From Gamarada debralockiae (Eukaryota; Ascomycota; Leotiomycetes; Helotiales; Hyphodiscaceae): a stretch of 14,871 nucleotides of DNA. Of the stretch, positions 7,127-14,871 are shown piece after piece; positions within the stretch are counted from its first letter, which is position 1, and every line of letters begins with the position of its first letter. The stretch covers positions 1 to 14,871 of the forward strand of contig NXFV01000812.1 in assembly GCA_002803225.1 (NCBI GenBank). The letters are read 5' to 3'. The translations under genes were made by a program, and so were the position numbers. The notes under the pieces were generated by a model. That model had not been told where the DNA came from. It made no database searches and saw only the letters and a list, made by a program, of their open reading frames with translations.

Positions 7127-9098
7127 TCAATGAGAAAATGGCCTCAACTTGTACTCCTCATCGTCCTCCGGCTTCCCAGGCACAGGAACATCCATCATCC
7201 CCTCCTCCAAATACCAAGCCGGATCGCCCTCCCCCAACTGCGTAACACTCCAACCATTGCCCAGCCACCTCAACGCATTCTCATCCATCCCTTCATACTC
7301 AAAATCCTCCCACCTCGGCGTCCTCAACGTTTCCAAACAATGCAACGTACTTCCCGGCCACAATCCCGTGATACGATTTCCCTTGCCACCATCGCTTCTA
7401 TACCAGGAATTGCATTCGTCCAAGTATACTGTTTTCTTGAAATAGGCTTCGCAGTAGGCAGAGAAATCGCGCACGCGTTCGGGTTTGGGGGAAAGGGAGA
7501 GATAATCTTCTTTTTGGAGCTTGCGAATGCATTTTATGATGTAGTCGCCTTCGGTCTCGATCATCATTGTGAGCGACCCACTCCCAATTGCAGAGTTGGG
7601 CCCGAGCATCATGAAGAAATTGGGAAAGCCATCCACGGCCATCGCGAGGTATGTTTCAGGGTGCGGGGTGAATCTTCCTTGTAGTGACTTGCCATGCTTG
7701 CCGTAGACATGGAAGGGTGGTGGTGCAGAGGCGTTGAAGCCTGTCGCGCAGACTAGGGCATCGATTTCGATTTCCTTGCCATTCTCGAGAACGACGCCTT
7801 TGGGGTTGATGGATACGATCTTGTCGGATACGAAGTTAACATTGTCTTCGACCAACGCTTCGAGGTAACCGGGGCCTGGGGTCAAGCGTCGACAGCCTAC
7901 TGCGAAGGAAGGGGTCAGGGCATCGACAATTTCGGGTTTCTTTGCTAGGCGCTCTTTCATCATTGCTCGGAATTCTTCGACTGCCTCTTTTTGCAGCTCG
8001 GATCCTTGTAACGTGACGCCGTGGATGGTATTGCCGTCTACTTCGATGATTTTGCGGAATTCATGGAATTTCCTGGGGTTTGTGGCGAACTCTTTGCGTT
8101 GTTCAGGTGAGACTGGGTGCAGTGAGCTTGGACGTTTTCTACTTCTTATGAAGACTTGACTTACAATTGAGCTGTTGTGGGTTCAGTCCGAGTTTCTCCA
8201 TTGCATCTATACAAATTAGATCTTAACTCTTGCCATATAGAACAAGAGACATACGATCACCGAACGGATTCGAGATCCAAGTTTTACTCCTCACGAAACA
8301 GGTCATCTTAAGTCCTTCCACCTTTTGGAGATTCGGTACAATCTGGATAGCGCTTGAACCCCCTCCAATCACCCCAACTCGCTTGTTCTTAAAGTCATAC
8401 CTGCACAAGTCAGACGGTGTCCGAAGTTCGTAGTGCGTTTACTAACTTTTGATTCCATGCCGCAGAATGCATAACCTCTCCCTCAAAGCTATTTAATCCA
8501 GGTATCTTTGGCCATACAATCTCATTCAGATTTCCTCGCGCCGAGATCAGGACATCCGTATCGTCCTCAAAGGTCTCCCCAGTCTGTGTCTTTTGTACCG
8601 TAATATTCCTTACTTTTCGTCAGCATTTCTCCCTCATTAAAGATCCCTGACACACACCATTGCTTCGCACCGTCATTCCATCTACAGCTTGTGATCTTGT
8701 GTGACGTCTTAACAAATCGCATAACCCCATACTTCTCCGCAATTCCATGCAGATACTCGCAGATCTCTTTCGCAGGCGCATAGAAAGCAGACCAATTCGG
8801 ATTAGGATCGAAGGAGTATTGGTAGGAATGCGAAGGGATGTCGCACGCGCAACCTATGTCTCGTTAGACACGAATCTATCCACTCCAACAAAGGCATACC
8901 AGGATATCTATTCTCCCACCAAGTCCCACCTATCCCCTCATTTTTCTCATATATCTGTAGATCAATATTTCGAAGACGCTGCGGTATTCGAATACCCAAA
9001 TAGATCCCAGAATATCCAGCTCCAATGACTCTAACTTTCAATGGCCGCAGATTCTCAACTGGTTCGTCCTTGATGGTAAACTGTCGTACTGACCCCAT
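7127..9098 (-). CDS. Baeyer-Villiger-type FAD monooxygenase, six exons
   Basis: Class B flavin monooxygenase of 576 aa that should insert oxygen into a ketone (or oxidise a heteroatom) using FAD, NADPH and O2. Exons, in transcript order: 9098-8900, 8853-8658, 8608-8447, 8400-8255, 8206-8165, 8112-7127. All five introns are 46-52 bp with GT-AG ends and keep frame. Motifs: FAD-binding GAGYSG (26-31), GGTWWENRYPG (57-67) followed by CACD, the BVMO fingerprint FxGxxxHxxxW as FEGEVMHSAAW (173-183) with Asn after the Trp, NADPH-binding GGGSS (198-202), and ATGF (371-374). These match the fungal family that includes the aflatoxin/sterigmatocystin monooxygenases MoxY/StcW, but the substrate cannot be inferred. 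ATG 9098 is the first Met after an in-frame upstream stop, and the N-terminus fits the family. No frameshift or stop was found. It is transcribed divergently from the 2EXR gene. Confidence 0.9.
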
Positions 9099-9298
9099 AT
9101 TGTCTGTATCTTGGTTTGTGCAAATGGAAGATGATCCAGCAGGTCGAGCTGGAATGCTTCTTCAATAACACCTCCATGGCCGGCGCTATCACAGGGAATT
9201 CTGCCAGTACAGGCATAATAGGTGAGGTCTAGCTGCCGACGATCGAATCCGCGGGTGGTCATGCCTTGGGAGATTGCGTCCTGGTTGTCATAGTTCAC
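9038..9298 (-). other. Possible overlapping upstream ORF of the monooxygenase
   Basis: An 86-codon frame starts 200 bases upstream of the monooxygenase ATG and runs 61 bases past it in another frame. Its product (MTTRGFDRRQLDL...) resembles nothing I know. If the transcript starts above 9298 it would act as an overlapping upstream ORF and depress translation of the main frame; otherwise it is untranscribed and meaningless. Confidence 0.2.
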
Positions 9299-9716
9299 TT
9301 GTTGCGGGGTCCTCCCCGACCTGTCGTGGGGGGTTTTCCAATAACACCCAAGGTCATCTTGCGCCGAGTCTAAAAATGCGGGGTCGCTCGGCTGGATTTT
9401 TCTGGGGTTGATGTGTCACGTGCCTGAGTGAAAGTTGGACTTCGCCATTGGAAAAGGAGTGATGGGGATGTGAATAGGGGCTTGATTTCTTCTCTTACAT
9501 TCACTTTAGATTTATTTACTTTGAAGAATAGTTAGTTGTGTTGGAGATTTCTCGCCCCTGTCATGAAACCATTCACTTTGTTAGTGGGGCCGACAGGCAC
9601 CGATCTCAGCCTTGCTTACACTGGACGTTTTACAGCCCGTCCTTCGTCCTTAAACCCTCCAACATAACAACACTCCTTCAACGCCAAGCCATGTATCTCG
9701 GCTTTCATTCGCTGAG
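9099..9716. promoter_or_regulatory. Divergent promoter region, monooxygenase / 2EXR gene
   Basis: This 618-base stretch separates two divergent start codons and must hold both promoters. It has four SYGGRG matches, the degenerate site of the fungal carbon repressor CreA/CRE1, all on the plus strand: GCGGGG 9303-9308, GTGGGG 9325-9330, GCGGGG 9378-9383, CTGGGG 9402-9407. There is also a CGGGG-TCCT-CCCCG inverted repeat at 9304-9317 and a CACGTG palindrome at 9417-9422, a possible bHLH/bZIP site. No convincing TATA box was found for either gene. Binding is inferred from sequence alone. Confidence 0.4.
9417..9422. promoter_or_regulatory. CACGTG E-box/G-box palindrome
   Basis: Perfect palindrome in the context GTCACGTGCC, about 320 bases from the monooxygenase ATG and 295 from the 2EXR ATG. 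Such sites bind bHLH proteins (for example Pho4/SREBP types) in fungi. A 6-bp match can arise by chance. Confidence 0.3.
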
Positions 9717-10922
9717 ATGAGCATAGAGAGACGCTTCAATTATTTGAACACAATCCGAGACCTTCTCACACTAATCACAAACCGCAGAGCAATGTCCCAC
9801 CAACTCCAGCCTGACAGCCTTCCCACGCCTACCAATATGGAGCTTCTCACCTTCACCAAGTTTCCCGACCTGCCTCCCGAGATACGATTGATGATATGGG
9901 AGCTCCTTCTACCAGACCGTCGCATTGTGGAAATCGACCAGAACTATCCTCCCGGCGCAGAGATCACCAGAAAGCTGATCCGAGAAGACCGTCCTATGCT
10001 CCTCAGCGTTTGCCGCGAAGCCCGTCAAATGACCCTCAAGAAATACCAGTCCGTCTTCCGCCCACCGGCCCCTCCTAACTTCGTCTGGGAATATACTGGA
10101 AGCCCTAAGTCCGTCGACCTCCGAGCACTCCTCAAAACCCTTGGTCTCGCTCAGAAAGGCACCATCAAGACCATGCCGATCGCTATCACGCAGCACATGA
10201 ATGCTCACCCCGACGAGGTTGAGAAGTTTAAAGATTTCGGAACGAAGAGGGATGTGTGCAATAATGTTATCTGCCCACAGTGGTATTCCCCCAAAGATGA
10301 TGTCCTGCTCCTGAAGGCACCGCAGCGCTTCTGGAGATACGATAAGAAGCTTTGGTGTCCGTGGAGATACGAGGCTGGTCAAATCCGTCATCTCGCTTTT
10401 GAGCTTGATCGTCTCATCAGAGTTCACCCTTCATATGGTCGGAAACGGGCGTGGACTAATAGGATTTTGCGGAGGACGGGTAGCAGCAATTCTGATATTC
10501 GATTCGACAAGTTATCTAGGGGAGTTCTGGAGTCGGTGGTTTTGCTTTTGAAGGAGGATTGTGAGGTCATTACGATTCGGTTGGATGAGACAGGAAAGCT
10601 GAAGCCGGAGGAGTGGGCGTTTTCGTTGGATGTTGGTCCTACGGAGTTCAAGGAGCAGATGGATACGTCATGGACGGGTGTCACTTGGAGAGTTACTTTG
10701 GGGAAGAAGGAAGGTGTTGGATTGTGGGATAGAGCTGCTATGTGGAATCTGGACAATAAACACTGGGAGCAAGATAAACGGGAGATTTGCAAAGACAAAG
10801 ACGGAATTCTCTTGCTGTGGCATGTTGCAGAACGATCTCGACGCTTCGTGCCAACCCCAGAACGAAAGGCTCAGCTGCTTCCGGACGGAGATGGAAAGAC
10901 GTATTTGGGACCTTGTCTGTAG
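9717..10922 (+). CDS. 2EXR domain-containing protein
   Basis: Single-exon gene of 401 aa. The N-terminal part carries the fungal 2EXR domain: FTKFPDLPPEIRLMIWELLL from Phe46, then a run with LLSVCREAR (about residues 95-104) and the Lys/Tyr-rich continuation. This domain is abundant and greatly expanded in filamentous ascomycetes; its biochemical role is not established. The rest has the usual patchy layout, with a tract of Trp-rich blocks (RFWRYDKKLWCPWRYEAGQI near 203-222, a possible membrane-proximal or packing segment) and no catalytic motif. The start could be Met1 (9717), Met26 (9792) or Met41 (9837); all precede the domain. I keep the longest frame, with Met26 or Met41 as real alternatives since residues 1-40 look low in family similarity. 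No signal peptide is evident. Confidence 0.8.
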   Translation: MSIERRFNYLNTIRDLLTLITNRRAMSHQLQPDSLPTPTNMELLTFTKFPDLPPEIRLMIWELLLPDRRIVEIDQNYPPGAEITRKLIREDRPMLLSVCREARQMTLKKYQSVFRPPAPPNFVWEYTGSPKSVDLRALLKTLGLAQKGTIKTMPIAITQHMNAHPDEVEKFKDFGTKRDVCNNVICPQWYSPKDDVLLLKAPQRFWRYDKKLWCPWRYEAGQIRHLAFELDRLIRVHPSYGRKRAWTNRILRRTGSSNSDIRFDKLSRGVLESVVLLLKEDCEVITIRLDETGKLKPEEWAFSLDVGPTEFKEQMDTSWTGVTWRVTLGKKEGVGLWDRAAMWNLDNKHWEQDKREICKDKDGILLLWHVAERSRRFVPTPERKAQLLPDGDGKTYLGPCL

Positions 10923-11398
10923 AGAGGAACTATTGAGGGATATGGGAAACCAACGAATTGGTGGATATGGAGAGGATTTGATGCAGAGAACGCGATACTG
11001 AAACTTCTCAAGCGATTTAGAGGGGCATACGCACTTCTTCTGACGGACTTTCTAATGATATGATAGATTACTACTATATTTGTCATTTCCTAGACTCAGG
11101 TGGATAACTCCAAAAGGAGCATATTTCCAAGCTATGAACTAAACCAGATATTGAAATGAAAACCGATGATATTCTGAAACATTGATATTGTGAAGTGGAC
11201 TTGAAATGCCACATATCAAGCTCTACAGTCGCTTGCAAAACCGGCTTCCTCTTTTATGTATACACAGGAAGTATTATTGGGCCTCATTGCAGTCTTCTCA
11301 CCACTTTTACTAAATCAGGTCAAAGCTTCCAACAACCGCACTTGGGATCTGTTACCAGCCTTACCATTACCGCGACAATGCCTCGTCTGTACCATTTG
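10923..11398. other. Intergenic between convergent genes, no gene seen
   Basis: This is the shared 3' flank of the 2EXR gene and the minus-strand HeLo-YEATS gene. Short frames here (for example 11195-11407 plus) have no family features. It is expected to hold both polyadenylation sites, but none can be pinpointed. Confidence 0.55.
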
Positions 11399-12715
11399 TC
11401 AACTTAGAACATTGCCTCTTTCAACCCTGACAGCATAATCATAAGAAGCTGAACTCCCAAATCCGTTAAAGTCAAGCCCCCACTCAAGCTTCAAGGATCT
11501 AGTATTTCCCTTGTGCCACAGATAGCCTGGTTTCAGTACAATGGTGATTTTAATCGTAAAGTAACCCCAGCCAATACGTGTGACCCTGTAAGGAGAGCTT
11601 CTCAATATAAGCTCTGATGGTACGAAAGTCGAATGCTTTTGAGTGAGGACAGACATCAGTATTATATCTTTGAACTGGGTAGTGATATAAGTCTGGGAGA
11701 CGCTTACTAGATGGATTCCAACTTCGTGGATTATCTCTTCCCCTGATGCTTGAAGATAAAAGGACCAGAGATGCTTATTTGACAAACTACACTCCGGCTG
11801 CGGTGTCACCAACCGGTGAGTATTGCCGACGACAATCGTCATGGATTCGGGGGTGTCATCCAACAGAAACGGGGATGGTTCGAACGGATTGAGAAAGGTG
11901 TTGCTGCTGTCACTATTGCTTGTAGGAGCCTCCAGTGAGAGCTGGCGCATCTCTTCTGCGACATCGTCCGAGACAGAGTGTCCACATACAGAACCAGCAT
12001 AGTCAGTCATGCTGTCGAGGTATTTATCCATTACTAGAGTACTCGAGTGGTCACTAGGGGACCTCTGAGACACAACCGCCCTAATCCATGCAATTTGCTC
12101 AAGGATCTCATCCTGCTTGGCAAGTTGCTCTACAATTTTCATTGTATACTCTTTAATCAGGATTGTGTCCTTGGAAACCTTCTGTGTATCGGTCGCAACT
12201 ACTGTTGTCATATGTCTAAGTATCGCGGGTGGTTAGACGATGAAGTCTGCGACTGTACCAAACATCAAGGATCCCATCGCCGAACCATTATATTTCACTT
12301 ACAGCGTTGTCGCTTCCACCACAAGACCCAATGCTTCTTTGTGCGCCTTTAGAGACGAACGTATTTTCTCTGCATCTTTGCGGCCTGAGAGTGCCCACCG
12401 TGTCACGCGATCGAGCCCCGCACTGTCGTACCTATCAAGCAACGCCTTTAGTTCCAAAAGGACGCTGTTGCAGTTCTCTATAATTCCACAGATGCGTTGA
12501 CGCAAGTCTTCTGGAAGCTGGTTCGGTCCATTTGCGATTGTGTCATCCTTCAGAATGTGAAGTGTAATGTCTAGATCCGAGAGCTCGCGGGACATGGCGG
12601 CGAGATCTTGGCGGGCATCCCGGCAGCTGACAACAAAGTTCGTTATGTAGCGAGCACAGTTCCCGGCAGCTGCAATAAGAGCAATGCAACCTGTAGTGAT
12701 AGAAAGGGGATCCAT
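11399..12715 (-). CDS. HeLo-like/STAND N-terminal domain fused to a YEATS-like domain
   Basis: Two-exon gene of 409 aa: exon 1 12715-12303, intron 12302-12216 (87 bp; GTAAGTG donor, CTAAC branch, TTAG acceptor), exon 2 12215-11399. Residues 1 to about 135 match the fungal N-terminal domain of STAND proteins (HeLo-like): MDPLSITTGCIALIAAAG start, a hydrophobic first helix, then amphipathic helices (LSDLDITLHILKDD, GIIENCNSVLLELKALLDRY). Residues about 150-190 could form a coiled coil (KIVEQLAKQDEILEQIAWIR). A Ser/Asp-rich linker follows. Residues about 286-403 form a YEATS-like beta-sandwich: KHSTFVP (331-337), SSPYRVTRIGWGYF (344-357), then KITIVLKPGY. H332, T334, F335 and W354 fall where acyl-lysine readers keep the His, Ser/Thr and two aromatic pocket residues. 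STAND N-terminal domains usually precede an NTPase; none is present. The role is unknown; a signalling or immune-type adaptor is an inference. Confidence 0.8.
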
Positions 12716-13813
12716 GTTGCCCTTTGATGGTTGTTGATAAGACCAGGCAGAGAAGTCGATGGCAATGATACTGAACCTCGGGGTCTGATATTATATATAA
12801 TTCCGTCCTGATTATGTAATCCTACGGTATAATCTGGTCTAAAGTCAATTATATAATACGAAGACAGGCGCAATTTATAACTACACCAAAACTTATCAAA
12901 ACACTCTCAAGCCAAGGACTGTAAAAGAATAGAAGCATATCTATCTTTTGCCGGATTTTTAAGATTCTGGAATTGTTAGTTGCATTTTAAAATCAATTGT
13001 TTTTGAGGCTCTTTTTCATAGGGTCTCGCTTAAATTGCGGCGGCCTTCGTATCACTGCAGAAAGGGTCGCTATGCCTAATATAGATACGGTGTGTAGAGG
13101 CATCACAATCTCTTGATCATGAGTCACTTAGCGAGGTATGGGCTGTGCCGGGTCTTGGCTCGGCGACAAAGACTTTGGATTGTGTAGTTGTAGGGAAGCC
13201 GGTTTTGCAAGCTACTGTATAAGCTCAACAGGAGCAGGTGAAATTTCCCTAATCCTAACGTCAGCTGACTCCTCACTTCTTTAGGACATTCATTTTCCCC
13301 CACTGAGAAATTCGAGGGTCTTCCCTATTTAAAGTTTAAAAATAAGAACGAAGGTGCCTCTACCGCCGAGACCTAGATTCGGGCGTTGCTACATAATTCC
13401 TCCAGGCCTGAAAGTGGCATCATCGGGCGCCTATCTTCATGGGCAATTTCCACGTGGAAGGTAAACTGGGAAGACGTATTTTGCGAAGAAACGACGACGA
13501 TGGATGGATTGGATGGCAACGACAAGGCCAACGACAACGGCATTCCTCGTGATGACAAATGCAACGGCAGTGGGAATAGAGCTTCACATCCGAGCCCCAT
13601 ACCAGATCTACTGTGAACCGGGAGGGAATATGGTACATTGCAGCCAAGCGACTTCCCCTGTTCTAGGGGCAAACTATGATCGCCATACTGCCTAGTTTAG
13701 CCACAGCTAAACGCCGAGGCTGAGGGCAAGGTGCCTGGACTATATGGCTGACTCGATTGACTTATGTATTTATCAAACCACATCTTCTACGGGGGTATTT
13801 GAATTCTTGAGAA
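12716..13813. other. Intergenic, AT-rich promoter side plus unassigned sequence
   Basis: The first part (about 12780-12900) is AT-rich, with TATTATATATAATT at about 12788-12801, a possible core promoter for the minus-strand HeLo-YEATS gene. Farther right are a GTCAGCTGAC palindrome (13260-13269) and a 7-bp hairpin GTTTAGC-CACA-GCTAAAC (13695-13712). Frames at 13373-13695 overlap on both strands and look like chance products of ACGACAACG-type low-complexity sequence. No gene is supported. Confidence 0.5.
13695..13712. repeat. Short perfect hairpin
   Basis: GTTTAGC and GCTAAAC arms, 7 bp each, flank a CACA loop. It is followed by no T-run, and eukaryotic genes do not use such terminators, so no function is assigned. 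Confidence 0.35.
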
Positions 13814-13992
13814 ATGTGTGGGGAAAGTGGTACGCTTGAGGTAAGTGGCTGGGATCAGAGCATGAAACAATGTTCACTAACACTGTAGACTTCAGGGTCA
13901 AGAAATCGGCAACTTAGAGACGAGAGACGCGGAGAAATGATCTGCTACTACCCTTTGATCGGATTTTCCTGGAGGACTACTTCTCGAATATA
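13814..13992 (+). other. Candidate spliced small ORF with a consensus intron
   Basis: ATG 13814 opens nine codons (MCGESGTLE) to a GTAAGT donor at 13841. CTAAC lies at 13877-13881 and a TAG acceptor ends at 13888, a 48-bp intron matching the size and signals of those in the monooxygenase gene. The spliced frame continues 33 codons (TSGSRNRQLRDERRGEM...) to TAA at 13990-13992. The product would be about 43 aa with no recognised domain. It could be a short gene, the first exons of the damaged frame starting at 13998, or coincidence. Confidence 0.25.
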
Positions 13993-13997
13993 AGAAG

Positions 13998-14300
13998 ATG
14001 CCTTAGTACGAGAAAGAAGATCGTGCTATTGTTACAGCCGCTGAGAGGGCCATCGCTTTTGCCAAGGCAAAAATCGCTTCGTTAGATACCGATGAGAAAG
14101 CTACCATCATTCAGCGAAATAGGGCTGCCGAGTTCCATTCTGCAGCTCCAAGTTTTGAAAGGGCTCTACAAAGATTCTGCCTTTGCTGGAGCCAAAAAGA
14201 ACTCTCTCGGTTGACATGGGAGTACTCTGGGAGAAGAAACGACAACGAAAATGCAAACAACAGTAATAACACCAACGACAACGATACTCCAAAACCTTGA
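13998..14300 (+). pseudogene. Conserved-looking small protein frame with stop at codon 3
   Basis: ATG CCT TAG, then 96 open codons to TGA 14298-14300. The frame after the stop (YEKEDRAIVTAAERAIAFAK, then KIASLDTDEKATIIQRNRAAEF and SFERALQRF) has the composition of a real helical protein and ends in an Asn/Asp-rich tail (NDNENANNSNNTNDND). If TAG (14004-14006) replaced CAG by C-to-T change, the product would be a 100-aa protein. I do not recognise the family. Without a start after the stop it is easily missed. It could be a degraded gene, or an internal exon whose true start is upstream, joined through a splice not identified here. Confidence 0.35.
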
Positions 14301-14820
14301 ACCAGAGGGAGGGGAGTGCGAAGGCGGTGAACGTCCAGACCTCCTGGTTGGAGGATCTGACTGCTCAGGCAAATTGCCGTGGACAGAATTGAATCAGAGA
14401 TATCTCAAGCCACTTCGTTCTTCGAAATATAGAGTCGAATTTGATCCAGGCGCTCTTATGATGGCTCTGCTTTATTAGCGGAACTCACTCGTGGAAAGGG
14501 GACGTCATACGTGATACTGAATCTGCTTTGCGATCTACAAAAGGAGGCTTTGGGGAGAGGTATGGTTATATGGTATGGAGAAGGTCTTCGAAGGTTCGTC
14601 TTCTTTGTAGCCCAGAGCGTCCTCGTTGCGTGCAAATCAGATATATCTTATGATACGCTTTGCTGTTTCTCCGCTCTACTATATTTACTCTTTCCAACTC
14701 GTCCCTAACCCCCAAAGGACCTCTGGACCAAAAGGCAAAATTAAAAAATAAGATCTAACAAAATCCCTCCCAAGTTCAATACTTACTGAGAGCCCTAACT
14801 ATAAAAAAAATAAGAAAAAT

Positions 14821-14822
<2 letters not shown>
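14301..14822. other. Unassigned sequence, possible coding debris
   Basis: Two partly overlapping plus-strand frames, one ending at 14478 (LPWTELNQRYLKPLRSSKYR) and one open from 14445 to 14708 (SALLAELTRGKGTSYVILNL), look somewhat protein-like but belong to different frames and no known family. They may continue the degraded gene at 13998-14300. The last 120 bases are A-rich and non-coding. Confidence 0.3.

Positions 14823-14871
<49 letters not shown>
14823..14871. repeat. Terminal poly-A run, at least 49 bases
   Basis: An unbroken A-run reaches the window edge, preceded by A-rich sequence (ATAAAAAAAATAAG). It may be a contig end at a homopolymer, or the 3' tail of a non-LTR retrotransposon or retroposed transcript. 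Nothing upstream looks like a reverse transcriptase. Confidence 0.9.

Noticed and set aside
7130..7684. 184-codon plus-strand open frame
   Set aside because: It lies antisense to the last exon of the monooxygenase, whose motifs and splicing are clear. It is a shadow frame rich in Arg, Pro and His with no family resemblance.
9038..9298. Extra N-terminal exon of the monooxygenase
   Set aside because: The frame differs from the main one, no donor/acceptor pair joins it to the GAGYSG-containing frame, and the protein starting at 9098 already has a normal N-terminus.
9717..10922. Treating the 2EXR protein as a toxin or F-box protein
   Set aside because: The LPPEIRLMIW pattern superficially resembles an F-box start, but the following WELLLPDRR and LLSVCREAR blocks are those of 2EXR, and no toxin motif is present.
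13373..13695. Four overlapping frames of 63-99 codons on both strands
   Set aside because: Simultaneous openness on both strands comes from low-complexity ACGACAACG-type sequence. None has a recognisable domain.

Overview
This window reads as nuclear DNA of a filamentous ascomycete (Pezizomycotina, perhaps a leotiomycete, which is a guess). The evidence is short 46-90 bp spliceosomal introns with GTATGT/GTAAGT donors and CTAAC-type branch sites, fungus-restricted families (2EXR, a HeLo-like N-terminal domain of STAND-type proteins), a Tc1/mariner relic, and monocistronic genes in both orientations. No bacterial operon structure, tRNA, rRNA or CRISPR array was seen.

Layout, left to right. Positions 1-439 hold the apparent 3' end of an unidentified gene cut by the window edge, with one good intron and a likely 1-base frameshift. 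Positions 1406-1928 are a three-exon GFA/CENP-V-type zinc-binding gene with all its cysteines but an in-frame TGA at codon 35. Positions 2839-4677 are an intact single-exon flavoprotein of 612 aa that joins a PNPOx-like split barrel to a ferredoxin-reductase-type FAD/NAD module. Positions 5363 to about 6200 are the left part of a Tc1/mariner element with a frameshift, a Trp-to-stop change and no right end. Directly after it, 6325-6752 carries only the N-terminal 'Mac' part of a maltose O-acetyltransferase-type gene; the hexapeptide-repeat catalytic domain is gone.

Positions 7127-9098 (minus) are an intact six-exon Baeyer-Villiger-type flavin monooxygenase of 576 aa. It is divergent from 9717-10922 (plus), a 401-aa 2EXR-domain protein; the 618-bp region between them holds a small cluster of CreA-like GGGG sites and a CACGTG palindrome. 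Positions 11399-12715 (minus) are a two-exon, 409-aa protein that fuses a HeLo-like/STAND N-terminal domain, a short helical linker and a C-terminal YEATS-like domain with a recognisable acyl-lysine pocket. This is the most interesting gene in the window. The right end (about 13.8-14.9 kb) holds gene debris: a consensus intron, a conserved-looking reading frame stopped at its third codon, and a terminal run of 49 A.

How the genes relate: four neighbours (GFA-type enzyme, PNPOx-FNR flavoprotein, acetyltransferase remnant, BVMO) are small-molecule redox or modification enzymes. Two of the four are broken and a transposon lies between them, so this looks more like a decaying accessory neighbourhood than an intact biosynthetic cluster. 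The 2EXR and HeLo-YEATS genes belong to lineage-variable fungal families, the second with architecture reminiscent of fungal self/non-self or immune signalling proteins.
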